Below, in pieces: positions 11,772 through 23,067 of a stretch of 64,000 nucleotides of DNA. The first letter of the stretch is position 1; each line of letters starts with the position of its first letter. The stretch spans positions 6,439,254 through 6,503,253 of the forward strand of contig CM055892.1 of NCBI GenBank assembly GCA_029582165.1, given 5' to 3'. A program made the position numbers and the translations under genes. The notes below the pieces were generated by a model. The model was not told the origin of the DNA. It searched no databases and saw only the letters and a list, made by a program, of their open reading frames with translations. The DNA comes from Portulaca oleracea (taxonomy: Eukaryota > Streptophyta > Magnoliopsida > Caryophyllales > Portulacaceae).

Positions 11772-11773
<2 letters not shown>
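11355..11773 (-). repeat. Right terminal inverted repeat of the MULE
   Basis: Imperfect inverse copy of 4521-4975. The 144-residue reading frame at 11219-11653 runs through it, has no family resemblance and is not called a gene. Confidence 0.75.

Positions 11774-11831
<58 letters not shown>
11774..11831. repeat. (TA)n microsatellite between MULE and MITE
   Basis: About 58 bp of TA dinucleotides separating the right end of the MULE from the next MITE. Confidence 0.95.
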
Positions 11832-11835
<4 letters not shown>

Positions 11836-12360
11836 AAAATTGGATTATAATAATCACGAATTTTACGAATTGGACAATAATAATCTCTACTATCAATTTG
11901 GATTATGGTGATCCAAAATAAAATAAAATTGGATTGTAATGGGACATCACCGAGAGTATACCCTAAATATCATAGATTTTGTGTTGCATTTGATTCAAAA
12001 CTTAGTATAACACTTTACCATGATTTTTAATGAATTTACGGCATTTATCCCAATTTTTTTCCATTTTTTAACGATTTTTTTCACTTTTATTCCTTTAAGA
12101 AAATCATAATAATTGCTTGGAGTCTCAAAAAAATAATTTAAAAATTATTTTAATAACTACAATTCATTACGTTTTTGGGGTAAGAACGAAAAAACAAAAA
12201 CAATATAGGGTAGGAATGAAAAAAGAAATAAAAAGAATGTAGAGGTGGATCTGGTACCACTACAATCCATTTTTTTTAAACCACCAGAATCCAAATTTAT
12301 GTTAGGGATTATTATTGTCGAATTCGTAAAATCCGGAATTATTATAATCCAATTTTCCTA
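11832..12360. mobile_element. MITE, GAAAATTGGATT family, 529 bp, in (TA)n
   Basis: Starts TAGGAAAATTGGATTATAAT and ends in the complementary ATTATAATCCAATTTTCCTA. Inner blocks pair over most of the length (gtataccctaaat, tttggattatggtg). It belongs to the same family as 3592-4136, in inverse orientation for the inner block. It is bounded by TA dinucleotides on both sides, so the duplicated target is TA-only sequence. Confidence 0.85.
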
Positions 12361-12370
12361 TATATATATA

Positions 12371-12868
12371 TAGGAAAAATGGAAAAACTGGATTCTAATA
12401 ATCCCTACTTTTACCTTTTGTATACCAATACTCCCTACTTTGTTTTTCTATTCTGGTAGTCCAAAAAAAAAAATAAATTGTATTCTAGTGGGATGCCACT
12501 AAGTCAAGTAGTGGTAACTCGGTGGTTTGCTGACATGTGTCGGTGAGAGTGTGTTTGACCAATAAATTATTATTTTAATTGTATTTTATTGATCCCATTT
12601 AAATTGTTATTGTATTCTAGGTGTTCGATTGACATATTTATTGTATTTTGGTGGTCTTTTTTCATAATTGATTATATTCTGGCAGTCCGAATTCTTGGTC
12701 AAACACACTCTCGTCGGTACACGCCAGCAAACCACCGAGTCACCACCACTTGACTCGGTGGCGTTCCACAAGAATACGATATTATTTTTTTTGGACCACC
12801 AGAATATAAAAATAAAGTAAAGATTATTGACATACAAAAGGTGAAAGTAGGAATTATTAGAATCCAAT

Positions 12869-12872
<4 letters not shown>
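12371..12872. mobile_element. MITE, diverged GAAAATTGGATT family, 502 bp, in (TA)n
   Basis: Starts TAGGAAAAATGGAAAAACTGGATTC-like and ends GAATCCAATTTTC. A strong internal inverted repeat pairs cggtggtttgctgacatgtg with its complement near 12720, and gtgtgtttgacca with its partner. The TA run 12361-12370 separates it from the previous MITE, and (AT)n follows on the right. Confidence 0.8.

Positions 12873-12930
<58 letters not shown>
12873..12930. repeat. (AT)n microsatellite at the left edge of the Copia element
   Basis: About 58 bp of pure AT. The Copia LTR starts immediately after it (TGTTAGAAAA at 12931). Confidence 0.95.
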
Positions 12931-12934
<4 letters not shown>

Positions 12935-13684
12935 AGAAAAAATATGAATCAAGGCTGTGGAAAAACATAAGAATTATGAGCCATGGAACAACCACTGCCT
13001 CAAAAGCGATTATGGCCCGACCTCGATGCCAATCGAAACTGTCGGTCGCTCCCCAAGGTTAACTCAAACTACCCTTGGACACGTGCACTCATGGCCAAGG
13101 ATATGGAGTATGCAAACTTATTACCCAAAAAAAGAGAAAGGAAAGAGGAGAAGAAAGGAGAGGAGAACTGTATGTTTTTAGGTGTGTAAAACAGACCACC
13201 AAATGTCCCAATTTATAGGAGAAACAAAGGGGACAAACTCAATTAAGACAGGCAGAAATCAAGCTCCATTTATGACAGGGCATAAGACCTGGGATTTGAA
13301 GAAGGAAAAATGATGAGAATTAAATCAGTTGACTGCCACAATTAAGGATAATAAAATTCAATAAAATAAGTGAAAACGGCTAGTTGCAAAACTTAAAAGT
13401 CGCAAATAAACCCATTGAGATTCAAAACAACTCGACCCGCGAACCACGACACGCGCCCAGGCCCGCCCCGGCTAAACGAGCGGCGGCGCGCGCGCACCTG
13501 TGGAGGCCCTAACCACATCCTCCTCCATAAAACCCACTTTCAACTCAATACAACACAAGGAGGGAGAGAGTTATATATAAACTTACTCTCAACCTGACTT
13601 TTCCTCCTATGTGGGACAAGGAAAGTTAGAAAACAAGAGAAAAAACTACCTTGTTGCCATTAACACCCACCTTCACATCCAACA
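12931..13684 (-). repeat. Copia 3' LTR
   Basis: 754 bp, terminal TGTTAG and ACATCCAACA on the plus strand. It is a clear copy of 37157-37876 with indels, including an expanded purine stretch near 13130-13165. Confidence 0.92.
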
Positions 13685-14445
13685 ATCCCCACTAATGACT
13701 TAAAAGGTAGTCAGGAAAAGAAAAGAGAGAAAACTGGTCAAAAAATAGGTCAGATACTTAAGCATCAATATCTTTCGATTTAAATTGACACATTAGTGAT
13801 GTGAGGCAACATTAATAATCTTACAAGTGGATTATGCCTTGAACTTGGAAGACTTTGACCGAGACTCCCACAACACATATCAGCCTACAAAAAATAATAC
13901 TCCGCAATAAAACACTTGCGCCTTTAAGGCCAAGCACACACCTTGGGACTCATAAGTGCTCTTGAGAGATAGCCCAAATCTCTCATAGAAGGCGTCCAAA
14001 CTTTCACACTTACATAGGTAATTCCATCAAGTCTATCTCAACATAGACCACCACAAATTAGCTCATCCTCACATTTAATAGTCGGTGAATCCATCAGTGT
14101 ATCTCACAAGCACCTCCCATAGTGGGCGTTGATTCATTAAGAGAATGATCTCAACCTTCAAAGCACTACTTAGCACCATAGGGATAAGAATGCAGTGCAC
14201 CTCGAAGATTAGTATGGTTTCGTTTGGCCAAATAATTGGTATCTACCATAGCTCTTCAAGTCATAGGCTTAAGTCCTGTCTCCCTCGACGCCTCGAGAAC
14301 AACTCGTCTAGTCAATTCCTTAGTAAGTGGATCCACCAAATTCTTCTCGGATCTCACATACTGCAAGGATATCAAACCATGATTTAACAATTGTCTCACT
14401 ACACTATGTCTAACACGGATGTGTCTCCTTTTTCCGTTGTAGACA
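13685..14445 (-). pseudogene. Copia RNase H C-terminal part and 3' untranslated region
   Basis: At 14256-14445 the minus strand reads HVYNGKRRHIRVRHSVVRQL, then SEKNLVDPLTKELTRRVV. This is the end of a Copia RNase H domain (usual form YNxKxRHIxxRHxxxR and N.ADxLTK). The catalytic-type ADPLTK is VDPLTK here. The frame is cut at 14445 by the gypsy insertion and resumes at 33639. From 14255 to 13692 is the untranslated 3' part, with a purine tract at about 13685-13692. Apparent upstream residues of this frame belong to the gypsy LTR. Confidence 0.8.
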
Positions 14446-15134
14446 TGTTTGATTTGTAGAATTTGGGGTTTCAAAGAGTAAGGGTTATTGATTCCACAGG
14501 GATGGTGTGTTAGGTTATAGGGAATTGGTTTGGTAGGGTTCAAATTGTGGAAAGCAGTAAATAATTAAACTAAACTAATCATGAATTGAAAGTAATAAAA
14601 ACTAAAGAAAACAAGAATTTGGAAATGAAACTTAACGTAATAGAACTAGAACAAGAAACTAATCAAGAAAGTGAATACATATTCAAGAAAGCAATTAAAA
14701 ATGATGAAAGTAAAGACTGAATCTAATACTGAATTTAAAACATAAAACATTACTGACTGCGATTTTCTTTATACTGATCTTCTCCTCTTGAATTTTGAAT
14801 CACCGATCTTTCTCCCGAACAAACAAGAAAGGTGTGATTCGGATTACTAAGACTGCTCGAATCATCACCTGAAGGGAGAATTCGAGGAACCTGAATCCTC
14901 CTCTTCACTAAAAATTTGGTTTTTGGTGAAAACTAGTTCTAATGAAACTAAAGTGACAAAAGATTGCATAAACAAGAGCGACATCAAGAACTTGAGAAAT
15001 TTCTTCTTGAATTAACTAAAAGCGCAAATTACAACTTGATAAATTGAAAGAACTAAGAAAACTAAATCAAAACTAAGAGCTTAGACTTATAAAACTAAAA
15101 ACTAGGATGTATTTTCATGTTTAATGAATAACAA
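14446..15134 (-). repeat. Gypsy 3' LTR, first part
   Basis: Starts TGTTTGATTTGTAGAATTT and matches 32227-32905 closely. It breaks at 15134, where the gag-only element begins, and resumes at 24306. Confidence 0.92.
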
Positions 15135-16372
15135 TGTAGACCCCGAAAAATTGATAACCTTTTTCGCGGCGCTACTTAAAAGTGATTGATTGGGAGCCGA
15201 CTAGGATTGCATAACCTTAAATAAGGTTTAACTTTTAAGAATATTTTTTGCCGAAAGATTAAATCGATTTATGCGCCATGATCCCGAGATTCACCTTTTT
15301 AAGAAAGAAGAAAGAAAGAGATAAAAAAAGGAAGGGGAAAACAAGGAAACCCGTCTGGGTTCATCCCTGAACCAAGCCGGGTTTCGTTGATGCAGACCCC
15401 CCTAAAAAAGAAACTAAAGGAAAGATTGAAAAGAAGGTGATAAACCCGTCTGGGTTCATGAATTGAACCGAGCCGGGTTAACTCAGGTGCTATCCGCAAA
15501 TTGGACCGAAGGAATAGCGAAGCAAAAAGAAAGTGAAAAGAAGACAGTAAACCCGCCTGGGTTCATGGATTGAACCAAACTGGGTTACCTTTTGCGTTAT
15601 TCACAAGTTAGGTCAAACAAACCGTAAAAAAAGGAAAATACCGAAGTATGAATATAGAGTCGCCAGTTGAATTTTTAGGAGAAAAACAACAAACCATTTT
15701 GACACGGACTCCGGTCTACGAATCCAAAGATGGATTCGGGGGTAAGGTTACGAATTTGACAATTAAAATTATCAAATCCGCCTATTCAACCGAATAGACT
15801 CTACTAGAATTAAATCAAAGCGGAAAAAGTTAAAAGGGGGGGGGGGGGAATTAATTATGAATCTCACAAGTTTAACATTAATGTCATGCAAAATATTGAA
15901 TTAAAATACAAAAGAAACGTGAATTCGATAGGTTATACTACATGGTTTACATCAATGATAACTATTCTAACCTTTAGTGAAGCAGCATGCAAAGGGAGAG
16001 AAGAGGTAGAGAGAATTATGCTAGTGTCAATACTCTAGCATAATGTCGTGTGTAGAGTGAGAGGGATTAGGGTTTAATTTATAGTGGGATGAAGGTTAGA
16101 TGGGGCGATTAGGGTTTAGTTCACAGCCGCGGAGTCAATAAACCCAGACGGGTTTGGGCTGGAGGATGGAGTGAAAACTGGACAAACCCAGACGGGTTTG
16201 GGCTGGAGGCGAGAATAACCTGGGCCTAACCTGCACGGGTTTGGCTGTTTTTAGCCAATTTTGCTCGCTTCCGGGTTAGAAAGAAATGGGTTTGCATGCC
16301 ACTAAATTACTCGGCTAGCTTATTTTTTACAAATAACTAAAACTAATACCGGTACAAAATCCGGTGTCTACA
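15135..16372 (-). repeat. Gag-only element, 3' LTR
   Basis: 1238 bp, nearly identical to 23068-24305. The main difference is a stretch at about 16160-16255, where copies of the AACCCAGACGGGTTT palindrome have been gained, lost or altered. The G run at 15838-15848 is longer than in the partner. Confidence 0.95.
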
Positions 16373-16387
16373 GATAGCCCCCACTTT
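16373..16387 (-). promoter_or_regulatory. Polypurine tract of the gag-only element
   Basis: On the minus strand AAAGTGGGGGCTATC directly precedes the 3' LTR (TGTAGACACCGG). This is the plus-strand priming site of LTR retrotransposons. Confidence 0.75.
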
Positions 16388-16539
16388 GATCGAGTTTGAG
16401 TAAAACGATGATCAAAGTAGTCTTGATGATCTTGGATATGAATCAGAAGCCTGTTCTGAAGCTCGTTGACGCTTGGAAGTTTGGTCCTGCGTCGATGTTG
16501 GTTGGCCTGCTTAGTTTCTTCCGTAAAGCTGGCCGAATT

Positions 16540-17580
16540 GATCCGCCTTATTTCGCCGTGACGTAGATCAAGGTCATGCACTTCATTTCGCCGTGGAGTG
16601 CAAGACCTATGTCTGTGTGGGTTGACCTGCTTAGTTTCTTCCGTAAAGCCAGTCGGAGTCGATCCGCTTCATTTCGCCGTGGGGCGGATCTAGGGGGCAT
16701 GCTTCATTTCGCCGTGACGCATGCCGGGATGATGGGGTGATCCACTTCATTTCACCGTGAGGTGGATCAGGGTGACGTGCTTCATTTCGCCGTGAAGCAT
16801 GCCCGGATGATGAGGTAATCCACTTCATTTCGCCGTGAGGTGGATCGAGGTGACGTGCTTCATTTCGCCGTGAAGCATGCCAGGATGATGAGGTGATCCA
16901 CTTCATTTCGCCGTGAGGTGGATCAGGGTGACATGCTTCATTTCGTCGTGAAGCATGCCGTGATGATGAGTTGATCCACCTCATTTCGCCGTGAGATGGA
17001 TCAGGGTGACGTGCTTCATTTCGCCGTGAAGCATGCCAGGATGATGAGGTGATCCACTTCATTTCGCCGTGAGGTGGATCAGGGTGACATGCTTCATTTC
17101 GCCGTGAAGCATGCCGTGATGATGAGTTGATCCACCTCATTTCGCCGTGAGATGGATCAGGGTGACGTGCTTCATTTCGCCGTGAAGCATGCCAGGATGA
17201 TGAGGTGATCCACTTCATTTCGCCGTGAGGTGGATCAGGGTGACATGCTTCATTTCGCCGTGAAGCATGCCGTGATGATGAGTTGATCCACTTCATTTCG
17301 TCGTGAGATGGATCAGGGTGACGTGCTTCATTTCGCCGTGAAGCATGCCAGGATGATGAGGTGATCCACTTCATTTCGCCGTGAGGTGGATCAGGGTGAC
17401 ATGCTTCATTTCGCCGTGAAGCATGCCGTGATGATGAGTTGATCCACTTCATTTCGCCGTGAGATGGATCAGGGTGACGTGCTTCATTTCGCCGTGAAGC
17501 ATGCCAGGATGATGAGGTGATCCACTTCATTTCGCCGTGAGGTAGATCAAGGTCACGCACTTCATTTCGCCGTGGAGTGC
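16540..17580. repeat. Tandem array of about 26 hairpins with constant loop and varying arms
   Basis: The core TTCATTTCGCCGTG recurs about every 30-45 bp. Around it lie arms that are complementary to each other but differ between units. GATCCGC...GCGGATC is at 16661-16690, GGCATGC...GCATGCC at 16696-16725, GATCCAC...GTGGATC at 16739-16768 and TGCACT...AGTGCA at 16577-16602. Most of the array alternates the GATCCAC hairpin with the CATGC hairpin, joined by short linkers such as aggatgatgaggt and agggtgac. The minus strand stays open for 309 codons (16631-17560) and would encode HASRRNEA and HGEMKW repeats. I regard this as a by-product of the repeat. Confidence 0.9.
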
Positions 17581-17639
17581 GGGACTTTGTCTATGATCAA
17601 AAGGGTGTCATCGCATTGTGAGGGCCCGATGACGGCCGC

Positions 17640-20600
17640 TGAAGATGAGTTCGTCTTTTTGTAACCGCCTGACGACCGACGTATTTTGTGCATTGTTCTG
17701 CAAAAAGAGAAGGAGGGCATCAGTTTTTCTTAAAATCAGAGCGAGTCAGAGAATTTACTCGTCGTGCTTTAGCTCTCGGAAACGGGCCTGCAAAATCAGA
17801 CCGACGTATTTTGAGTTTGCCATTGCTTCGTGGGAAATGGCCTGAAAAACCCGTCTGGGTTTATGCTCGAATTGCATTGGGCCTGAATTGCAGAGACGAG
17901 TTTGGGCTCATTTCAGGCTGCGATGGCCCATAAAACCCGTCTGGGTTTTTGCATGGTTTTTTTTTTTGGTCAAACCCGTCTGGGTTTGGGCTAATTTTTT
18001 TTTTTTTTGTGTGTGAGCGGATGAAATGGAAGAAGGCCCAAACCCGTCTGGGTTGGACCAAGAGTTGGGCTCTTTTCCTTTTTTTTTTGTGAGTCGAGTG
18101 AGCCGACAGATGACCCCAAACCGTGCAGGTTGGGCCGAGGACTGAAGGTGAGAGGCCCAAACCCAGTGGGTTGAATGAGAGAAGGCGAGGAGCCGATATG
18201 AAATGAGTCTTTGCGAAAACGGACCTAAGCAGACCGTTCTAGTTTTTAGGCTGATTCGACCCCTTGCTTGGGCTACGTAGCCCCCAGCTTAGTGGCAGTT
18301 TGATTTAACTCTTGCTAAACTGGGAATCACTTGATAGTCGCCGTAGTGACTTGCTTCCTTTTTTTATTCAAATAGCCCCCAGCTTAGTGGAAACTCGATT
18401 GAATTTTTTCTAAGCCAAGGTCACTCGAACATTCTTGGCTTAATGCAGGCGGTACCGAAGTGTTACACCTATCTGGCTCAGGTAGCGATACAGAGGTGGT
18501 AGACTCTTCTTACTACCAGTGAGACACTTACTTTGGCCCTGGTGGAAGCGGGGCCCATGGGGCTAATTGCGCCAGTGGTGGTGGCGATGCGAAGGTCTGG
18601 CATGATGAGGACTGAGAATGATGCACATGCAGCGTCTTTATGTAATGAACTTATGTAATGCTATGTATGACTCTTTATTATGCACTTAGGACAATGCAAT
18701 GCAATGATGCATGACGTACGTTTTTTTTATTTATGCACTAGTGCGAACCACTGATGTGATGCTTATGCAATGATGATGCTGCGTAATGCACTTTTTATTC
18801 TCGTGTACCCTTATGCATAATGTAACAACAATGTGTAATGCGATATGCAATCTACATGGTGGGATTACTCCCACTTCCCCAAAAGAAAAAGACCAAAAAT
18901 TAAATGCTACAAGTAAGTTCGAGCTACAGTTTCGGGGCCGGCGAAGACATATAACTATCTTGTGGACCCGCATTATGACCCAAAATAGAGTTGACGTGGC
19001 TCCGTGAGATAGCCCAATAAGCTGGCCCAAACTCGTCTGGGTTTTAGGCCCTGGGCCTTTAGAACTCCACATAGGCTGGCCCAAACCCGTCTGGGTTTTA
19101 GGCCCAAAATGATTCCCACTTCTAGGAGCTGGGCCTTTAGAACTCCACATGGTGGCGGCCCGTCTGCGTTCGCGAGAAATCCTAACTTGGTGTGCAGTTT
19201 AAGGAAAGCTGATCTTGGTGTACAGGGCAAGTAAACCCGTCTGGGTTACGCCTTCTCCAAATCACAAGCACAAGCCAAACACCATCAAACTCGTTTGAGT
19301 TTCGTTATCCCCATTATTTCCTTGCCTCGACGTGAATCAAATCATCCTTTCATCCTGATGGCGTTCGAGAAAAAAAGCTAGCCACTTGGATAAGCACTCT
19401 GTCCAAGGAGGAAAAGAGAGAGCTGGGGAGGTATAAGTTGACTTCTCTGCTAAGTTTGAGGCAAGTGAAGATAGATTGGGATTTTCTACGTGCTGCTGAA
19501 ACATTCTGGGATAAGGAATTTTCGATAGGAAGAACAAAATCAGAACAAAATCAATTCAACAAGCAAGCACAAAGATTAGTCTGGACAAAATCAAAACTCA
19601 GTCCAAAGGAGAGAACAAGTACTTCAGAGGCATAAATCCGCCAACAGTTCTAAGAATAATGCAAATGTGCGCGGTTAGTTATGGACGTAGGTCAGTCAAA
19701 AAGAACAAACCTCACATAGGAAAGAACAAACACTCAAACACTCAATTTTGAATAGGTATGTGTGCTTTCTCATACTCAAACCAATAGAAACAAACTACCA
19801 TAAGCTTGGTAAGAACCTCACTCTCCACTACTGGTATGCAATGCACAAGTGACAATCAAAAAGACTTTTTTTGGGTTGCAGCGGGGCTTAGGTTAGGGTA
19901 AGGAGCGGTGAGATTTGGGAATGAGGAGTTAAGAGCCATGCTTGGATTGATTTTCAACGAATAAAACACTCTAAACTCTCCTTCTTGCTTAATGTATGCA
20001 AGACATTTCACCTTTCACCCTGAAACATCTCAACTGAATACGACCGGGTCAAAGTTTTCTGAACTTTAAATTGAATCTCCCTAATCACCCTTTTATTTTT
20101 GAAACTCTTTTCCTTTTTTTTACTTTTTTTTTTTACTTCTTTTTTTTTGTGGGTGATCGGGGAGAAGAATATCTATGGAATCTTCGACTTTGATATAATA
20201 TATGAACAACATAACCAAATACCAATCGCTCAAGATATGGGACTTTCAGATTCTCCCAAACTTCCAAAAAAAGACAAACTCTCATCCAACCAAGCAAGGC
20301 AAAGGGATACTGGATATCAGAGGTCAAGGCTCGTATTGTCAGGGTTCAATCATGAAAAAAGGATAAACAAAGGCTAGGTGGGGCAAAAAGAAATATAATG
20401 TAAGGCAGGCTATTTAGCTATGTAGCTTATCAGAATAAACTCGAATGCCTTAATCACTTTGTCACAGCGTGCAATGCAAATGTGTAGTCTCAAGCAAGAT
20501 GCAAAACAAGTTCTAGAGATGCAACTAATGGGTGAGTCACTCAAGGGATCATGGAATTGATAAAAGTGATCAATTCAAAATTTAGGCAATGTGGACTCAC

Positions 20601-20895
20601 GGGATGGAGCTCAATCAACTAAACTTAGCCCAAAGATTTGCGGCACGCACATTTATACTTTCTAAGATAGTCAAAGCAGTCAGATACAACTTTCATAACT
20701 TGTCTCAAAATCAGAAGGTTTGAAGGAAAAGGTTTCAAAAACTTTTGAGATCTCGTCCAGATTTTTCTAAGTGAAGCAAGTTAAACTGAAAGTAAGAAAG
20801 GTTCACGGCCTCCGTTGGATGGAATTAGTCTCAACAGTTTTCTGAGGGTGGCTAGGCACGCTAGTGGCCCTCCTGTTGAAGCTAGATCCAGAATG
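17640..20895. other. Non-coding interior of the gag-only element, downstream of gag
   Basis: In element orientation this follows gag, where pol would be expected. I see no protease, reverse transcriptase or integrase motifs on either strand. It contains repeated palindromes AAACCCGTCTGGGTTT at 17847, 17933, 17972, 18040 and 19083 and a variant at 19287. It also holds poly-T runs and scattered short frames with no family features. Confidence 0.6.
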
Positions 20896-21963
20896 TTATG
20901 TGCTCTTCTCGTTGTAAGCAGCTTTAATTTGCACACACAAATCCTTCAAAATCTCAAAGTCTTTAATAGATTGAAAGCCAAAATGCCGGGTGATGCAAGG
21001 GTGGATGCTTTGCTTGAAAGTGCTCAATTGCATCCTAAAGGGGACTGCTTCGTCGATCTTTAACAGCATAGAGTGCCATCGTTCATAATAAGAGAGGAAT
21101 GACTCATCATCTCCTTGCTTCATGGAAGTGAGGTCATCTACAGTGACCTCTTTTTGTTGGAGACGACTAAAATGGCTGATGAAGGCCTTGAACAACTCGT
21201 CTGCGTCAGTTTTGATGTGAGGGGGTAGATTTTGGTACCACACCTTGGCCTTACCTTCTAGAGTGGAAGGGAAGACTGTGGTGTAAAGACTTTCATTTAC
21301 TTTGTGAAGAGGGGCCAGCCTCAGGAACTCCTCTAGATGATGAGATGGGTTCTCAGTTGGCTTGAACCTGATGCCCGGTACTTCAACTTTGTCCCTTATT
21401 CTCGATACATGGTGTTTGGGGATGGCCAAATCCATGCAGGCGTCGGTGAAGGTCAGATCAGCTTTCATCATCCTTCTGGTGAGCATATCGACCTTCTCTT
21501 CAAGTTTTTTTTTTTTTTTGACATAGGGGTCTTCCGAAGTTTTAGAGTTATTCAGTACAAGTTTGGACTTGACTTCACCAAATGACTTAGGTTTTGGGCC
21601 TCCATTTTTCGATTTGGGGTGACCCTCTCCAGCCCCATCATCAGCCTCGGCCTCAGACTCGGGACCATAATAGTTTTCCTCTTCCTCAAGTTCGATGCCC
21701 AGCTTTTTGTTGATCTGCTTAATGGCTTCCAGCACACCATTCATGGTTTGTTGATTTTCAGTGAACTTCTTTTCTAGCTTCTCATTGGTTCTGTCCTCCT
21801 GGTCTGCCATGCAAATGGCAATTGCTTCCTGTACCCATTCGTACAACCCATCAAATTGCTTGTCACCAGAACTTTCCCCGAAAAGGTTGTTGGCGAGGGA
21901 TCCTGACATGGTGGATTCACTGGATTGGGCCGGCGGTCTGTAGTTGGGATTGTGAATGAGCAT
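20896..21963 (-). CDS. gag: Gag capsid protein of the Ogre/Tat-like element
   Basis: The 355-codon frame is intact. The N-terminal part (to about residue 95) is polar, with a glutamate-rich EELEEEENYYG-like stretch. It is followed by a basic linker and a lysine run encoded by a poly-A tract. The C-terminal half (about 190-350) is a retrotransposon gag domain, with LEEFLRLAPLHKVNESLYTT, TLEGKAKVWYQNLPPHI, ELFKAFISHFSRLQQKEV and DESFLSYYERWHSMLL. That is the usual order of the capsid fold in Ty3/gypsy elements. There is no CCHC zinc knuckle after it and no pol. The first ATG is taken as the start; an open stretch upstream of it is short. The protein would pack element RNA into particles, with enzymes supplied by another element. 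Confidence 0.85.
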   Translation of the reverse strand: MLIHNPNYRPPAQSSESTMSGSLANNLFGESSGDKQFDGLYEWVQEAIAICMADQEDRTNEKLEKKFTENQQTMNGVLEAIKQINKKLGIELEEEENYYGPESEAEADDGAGEGHPKSKNGGPKPKSFGEVKSKLVLNNSKTSEDPYVKKKKKLEEKVDMLTRRMMKADLTFTDACMDLAIPKHHVSRIRDKVEVPGIRFKPTENPSHHLEEFLRLAPLHKVNESLYTTVFPSTLEGKAKVWYQNLPPHIKTDADELFKAFISHFSRLQQKEVTVDDLTSMKQGDDESFLSYYERWHSMLLKIDEAVPFRMQLSTFKQSIHPCITRHFGFQSIKDFEILKDLCVQIKAAYNEKST

Positions 21964-23046
21964 GCCGGTTCGTGGGTCACGGATGCGGGCTCGGAGATGG
22001 TCTGCTATCCTGCCTGCATGGAAACTGGTTTAGTGCTCGAAAGAACCTTTATGCCACCCGCCCAATGCATGCATGACTTAATGGACCTATATGAACCTAG
22101 GACATGGACATGACGCCTACATGCTGACATAAGGGTGACTCACCCACTTTTACGGGAGTGCATGTCCTAACTCTATATGGACCTAGCATGATGACTGACA
22201 TGACTGATACTCATTGGGTCATTACTTTGATCGACCCACATGGATCATGTTTGAATTTTTATCGGGCTCAAGATCAAGGTACAAGATACAATGGGAATCT
22301 GACTCAAGGAGCGTCATAAAGGGCCGAATAGGATCAATAGTAAGTGGATTGGGCTGACTGCAGTATCGAACAGTTTGGCCCGATGTGGAAGGAGAAGAAA
22401 AACAGCCCAAACCCGTCTGGGTTTGAACTGTAATCTCTCCCTTTCAAATGGGCATAGACAGGATTTCGCAGCGAGTCCAACTAGGCCAGGCACATCAAAC
22501 CCATCTGGGTTTGGGCCAGTCCATCTCTCATTTGATTCTACGCGGGCTAGAATGACGTCCCACTCATGATCGGGCTAGACACTTGGACTCGACTTTTACA
22601 GGATTAATTTACATGACATACAGATGCGGGATGAGCCTAACCATGGCTTTAGATCCAGGGTTTTTCTAGGTTTAGGGAGATGAATAGGGTACCTCATGTT
22701 CTCGCCCCGGTGCATTTTCCTTATATGGAATTTAAGGAAAAATGTGTGGGGTGTTGCTCTTTGGGTTTCAAGGAAACCTTTAGAGTGTAACACGGGTGAG
22801 AGGAGAGATCAAATGCTTGGCGATGTAAGTGCATCCCACAAGTAGTGACCTCCCCCTCTCGAGATTGATTCCTAGTTTTAAAACCTAAACCAACGCTTTT
22901 GTGCTCCCCAGCCATAAAGGCCCAAGAGTAGCCTGGTATGCAATATGCCTAAAATGATAAAAATGTGAAATAAATTAATTCCTCCCTTTTTACAAAAAAC
23001 ACTAAAATTTAATTCTTTCAAGTTTTACCCTCTTTTTAAGTTTAAG
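21964..23046 (-). other. 5' untranslated leader of the gag-only element
   Basis: About 1.1 kb between primer site and gag with no coding features. It carries AAACCCATCTGGGTTT (22497-22512) and AAACCCGTCTGGGTTT (about 22409) palindromes. Packaging signals would be expected here. Confidence 0.55.
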
Positions 23047-23064
23047 TCCCCAGTGGAGTCGCCA
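23047..23064 (-). promoter_or_regulatory. Primer binding site of the gag-only element
   Basis: On the minus strand TGGCGACTCCACTGGGGA lies three bases inside the 5' LTR. The same primer site type is known from Ogre/Tat elements of other plants, where it is assigned to tRNA-Arg. Confidence 0.75.
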
Positions 23065-23067
23065 ATC

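Larger units (their letters stand above)
4521..11773. mobile_element. 7.25-kb Mutator-like (MULE) element with long terminal inverted repeats
   Basis: The left end (GAGAAGAAGGGTTTTGTGAG) matches the complement of the right end (GAAAAGAAGGATTATGTGAG). The match continues through tggttccaagatcaagggt, gttttatctttatttct, cacgtgaggg and gttttgaaattcca to a block near agtgcgatttt/ggcaggtgag. Terminal inverted repeats therefore span roughly 4521-4975 and 11355-11773. Long repeats of this size are typical of Mutator-like elements, and a FAR1-type transposase remnant inside (9183-9326) agrees. The interior is dominated by TGATGTTCAT repeats. Both flanks are (TA)n, so any target duplication is hidden in the microsatellite. 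No intact transposase frame exists. A MITE (9894-10449) has inserted into the right arm. Confidence 0.8.

Noticed and set aside
16631..17560. 309-codon open frame on the minus strand with HASRRNEA/HGEMKW repeats
   Set aside because: The frame follows the hairpin repeat, whose period happens to lack stops. It has no conserved non-repeat part, sits on the non-pol side of a gag-only element, and the paired arm changes fit structure better than protein.
16540..17580. CRISPR-like array
   Set aside because: Repeats are self-complementary hairpins with similar short linkers, there are no unique spacers and no cas genes, and the host is a plant.
18731..19230. Overlapping frames on both strands near 18.7-19.2 kb
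   Set aside because: They run through the AAACCCGTCTGGGTTT palindromes in the non-coding part of the gag-only element and have no protein features.
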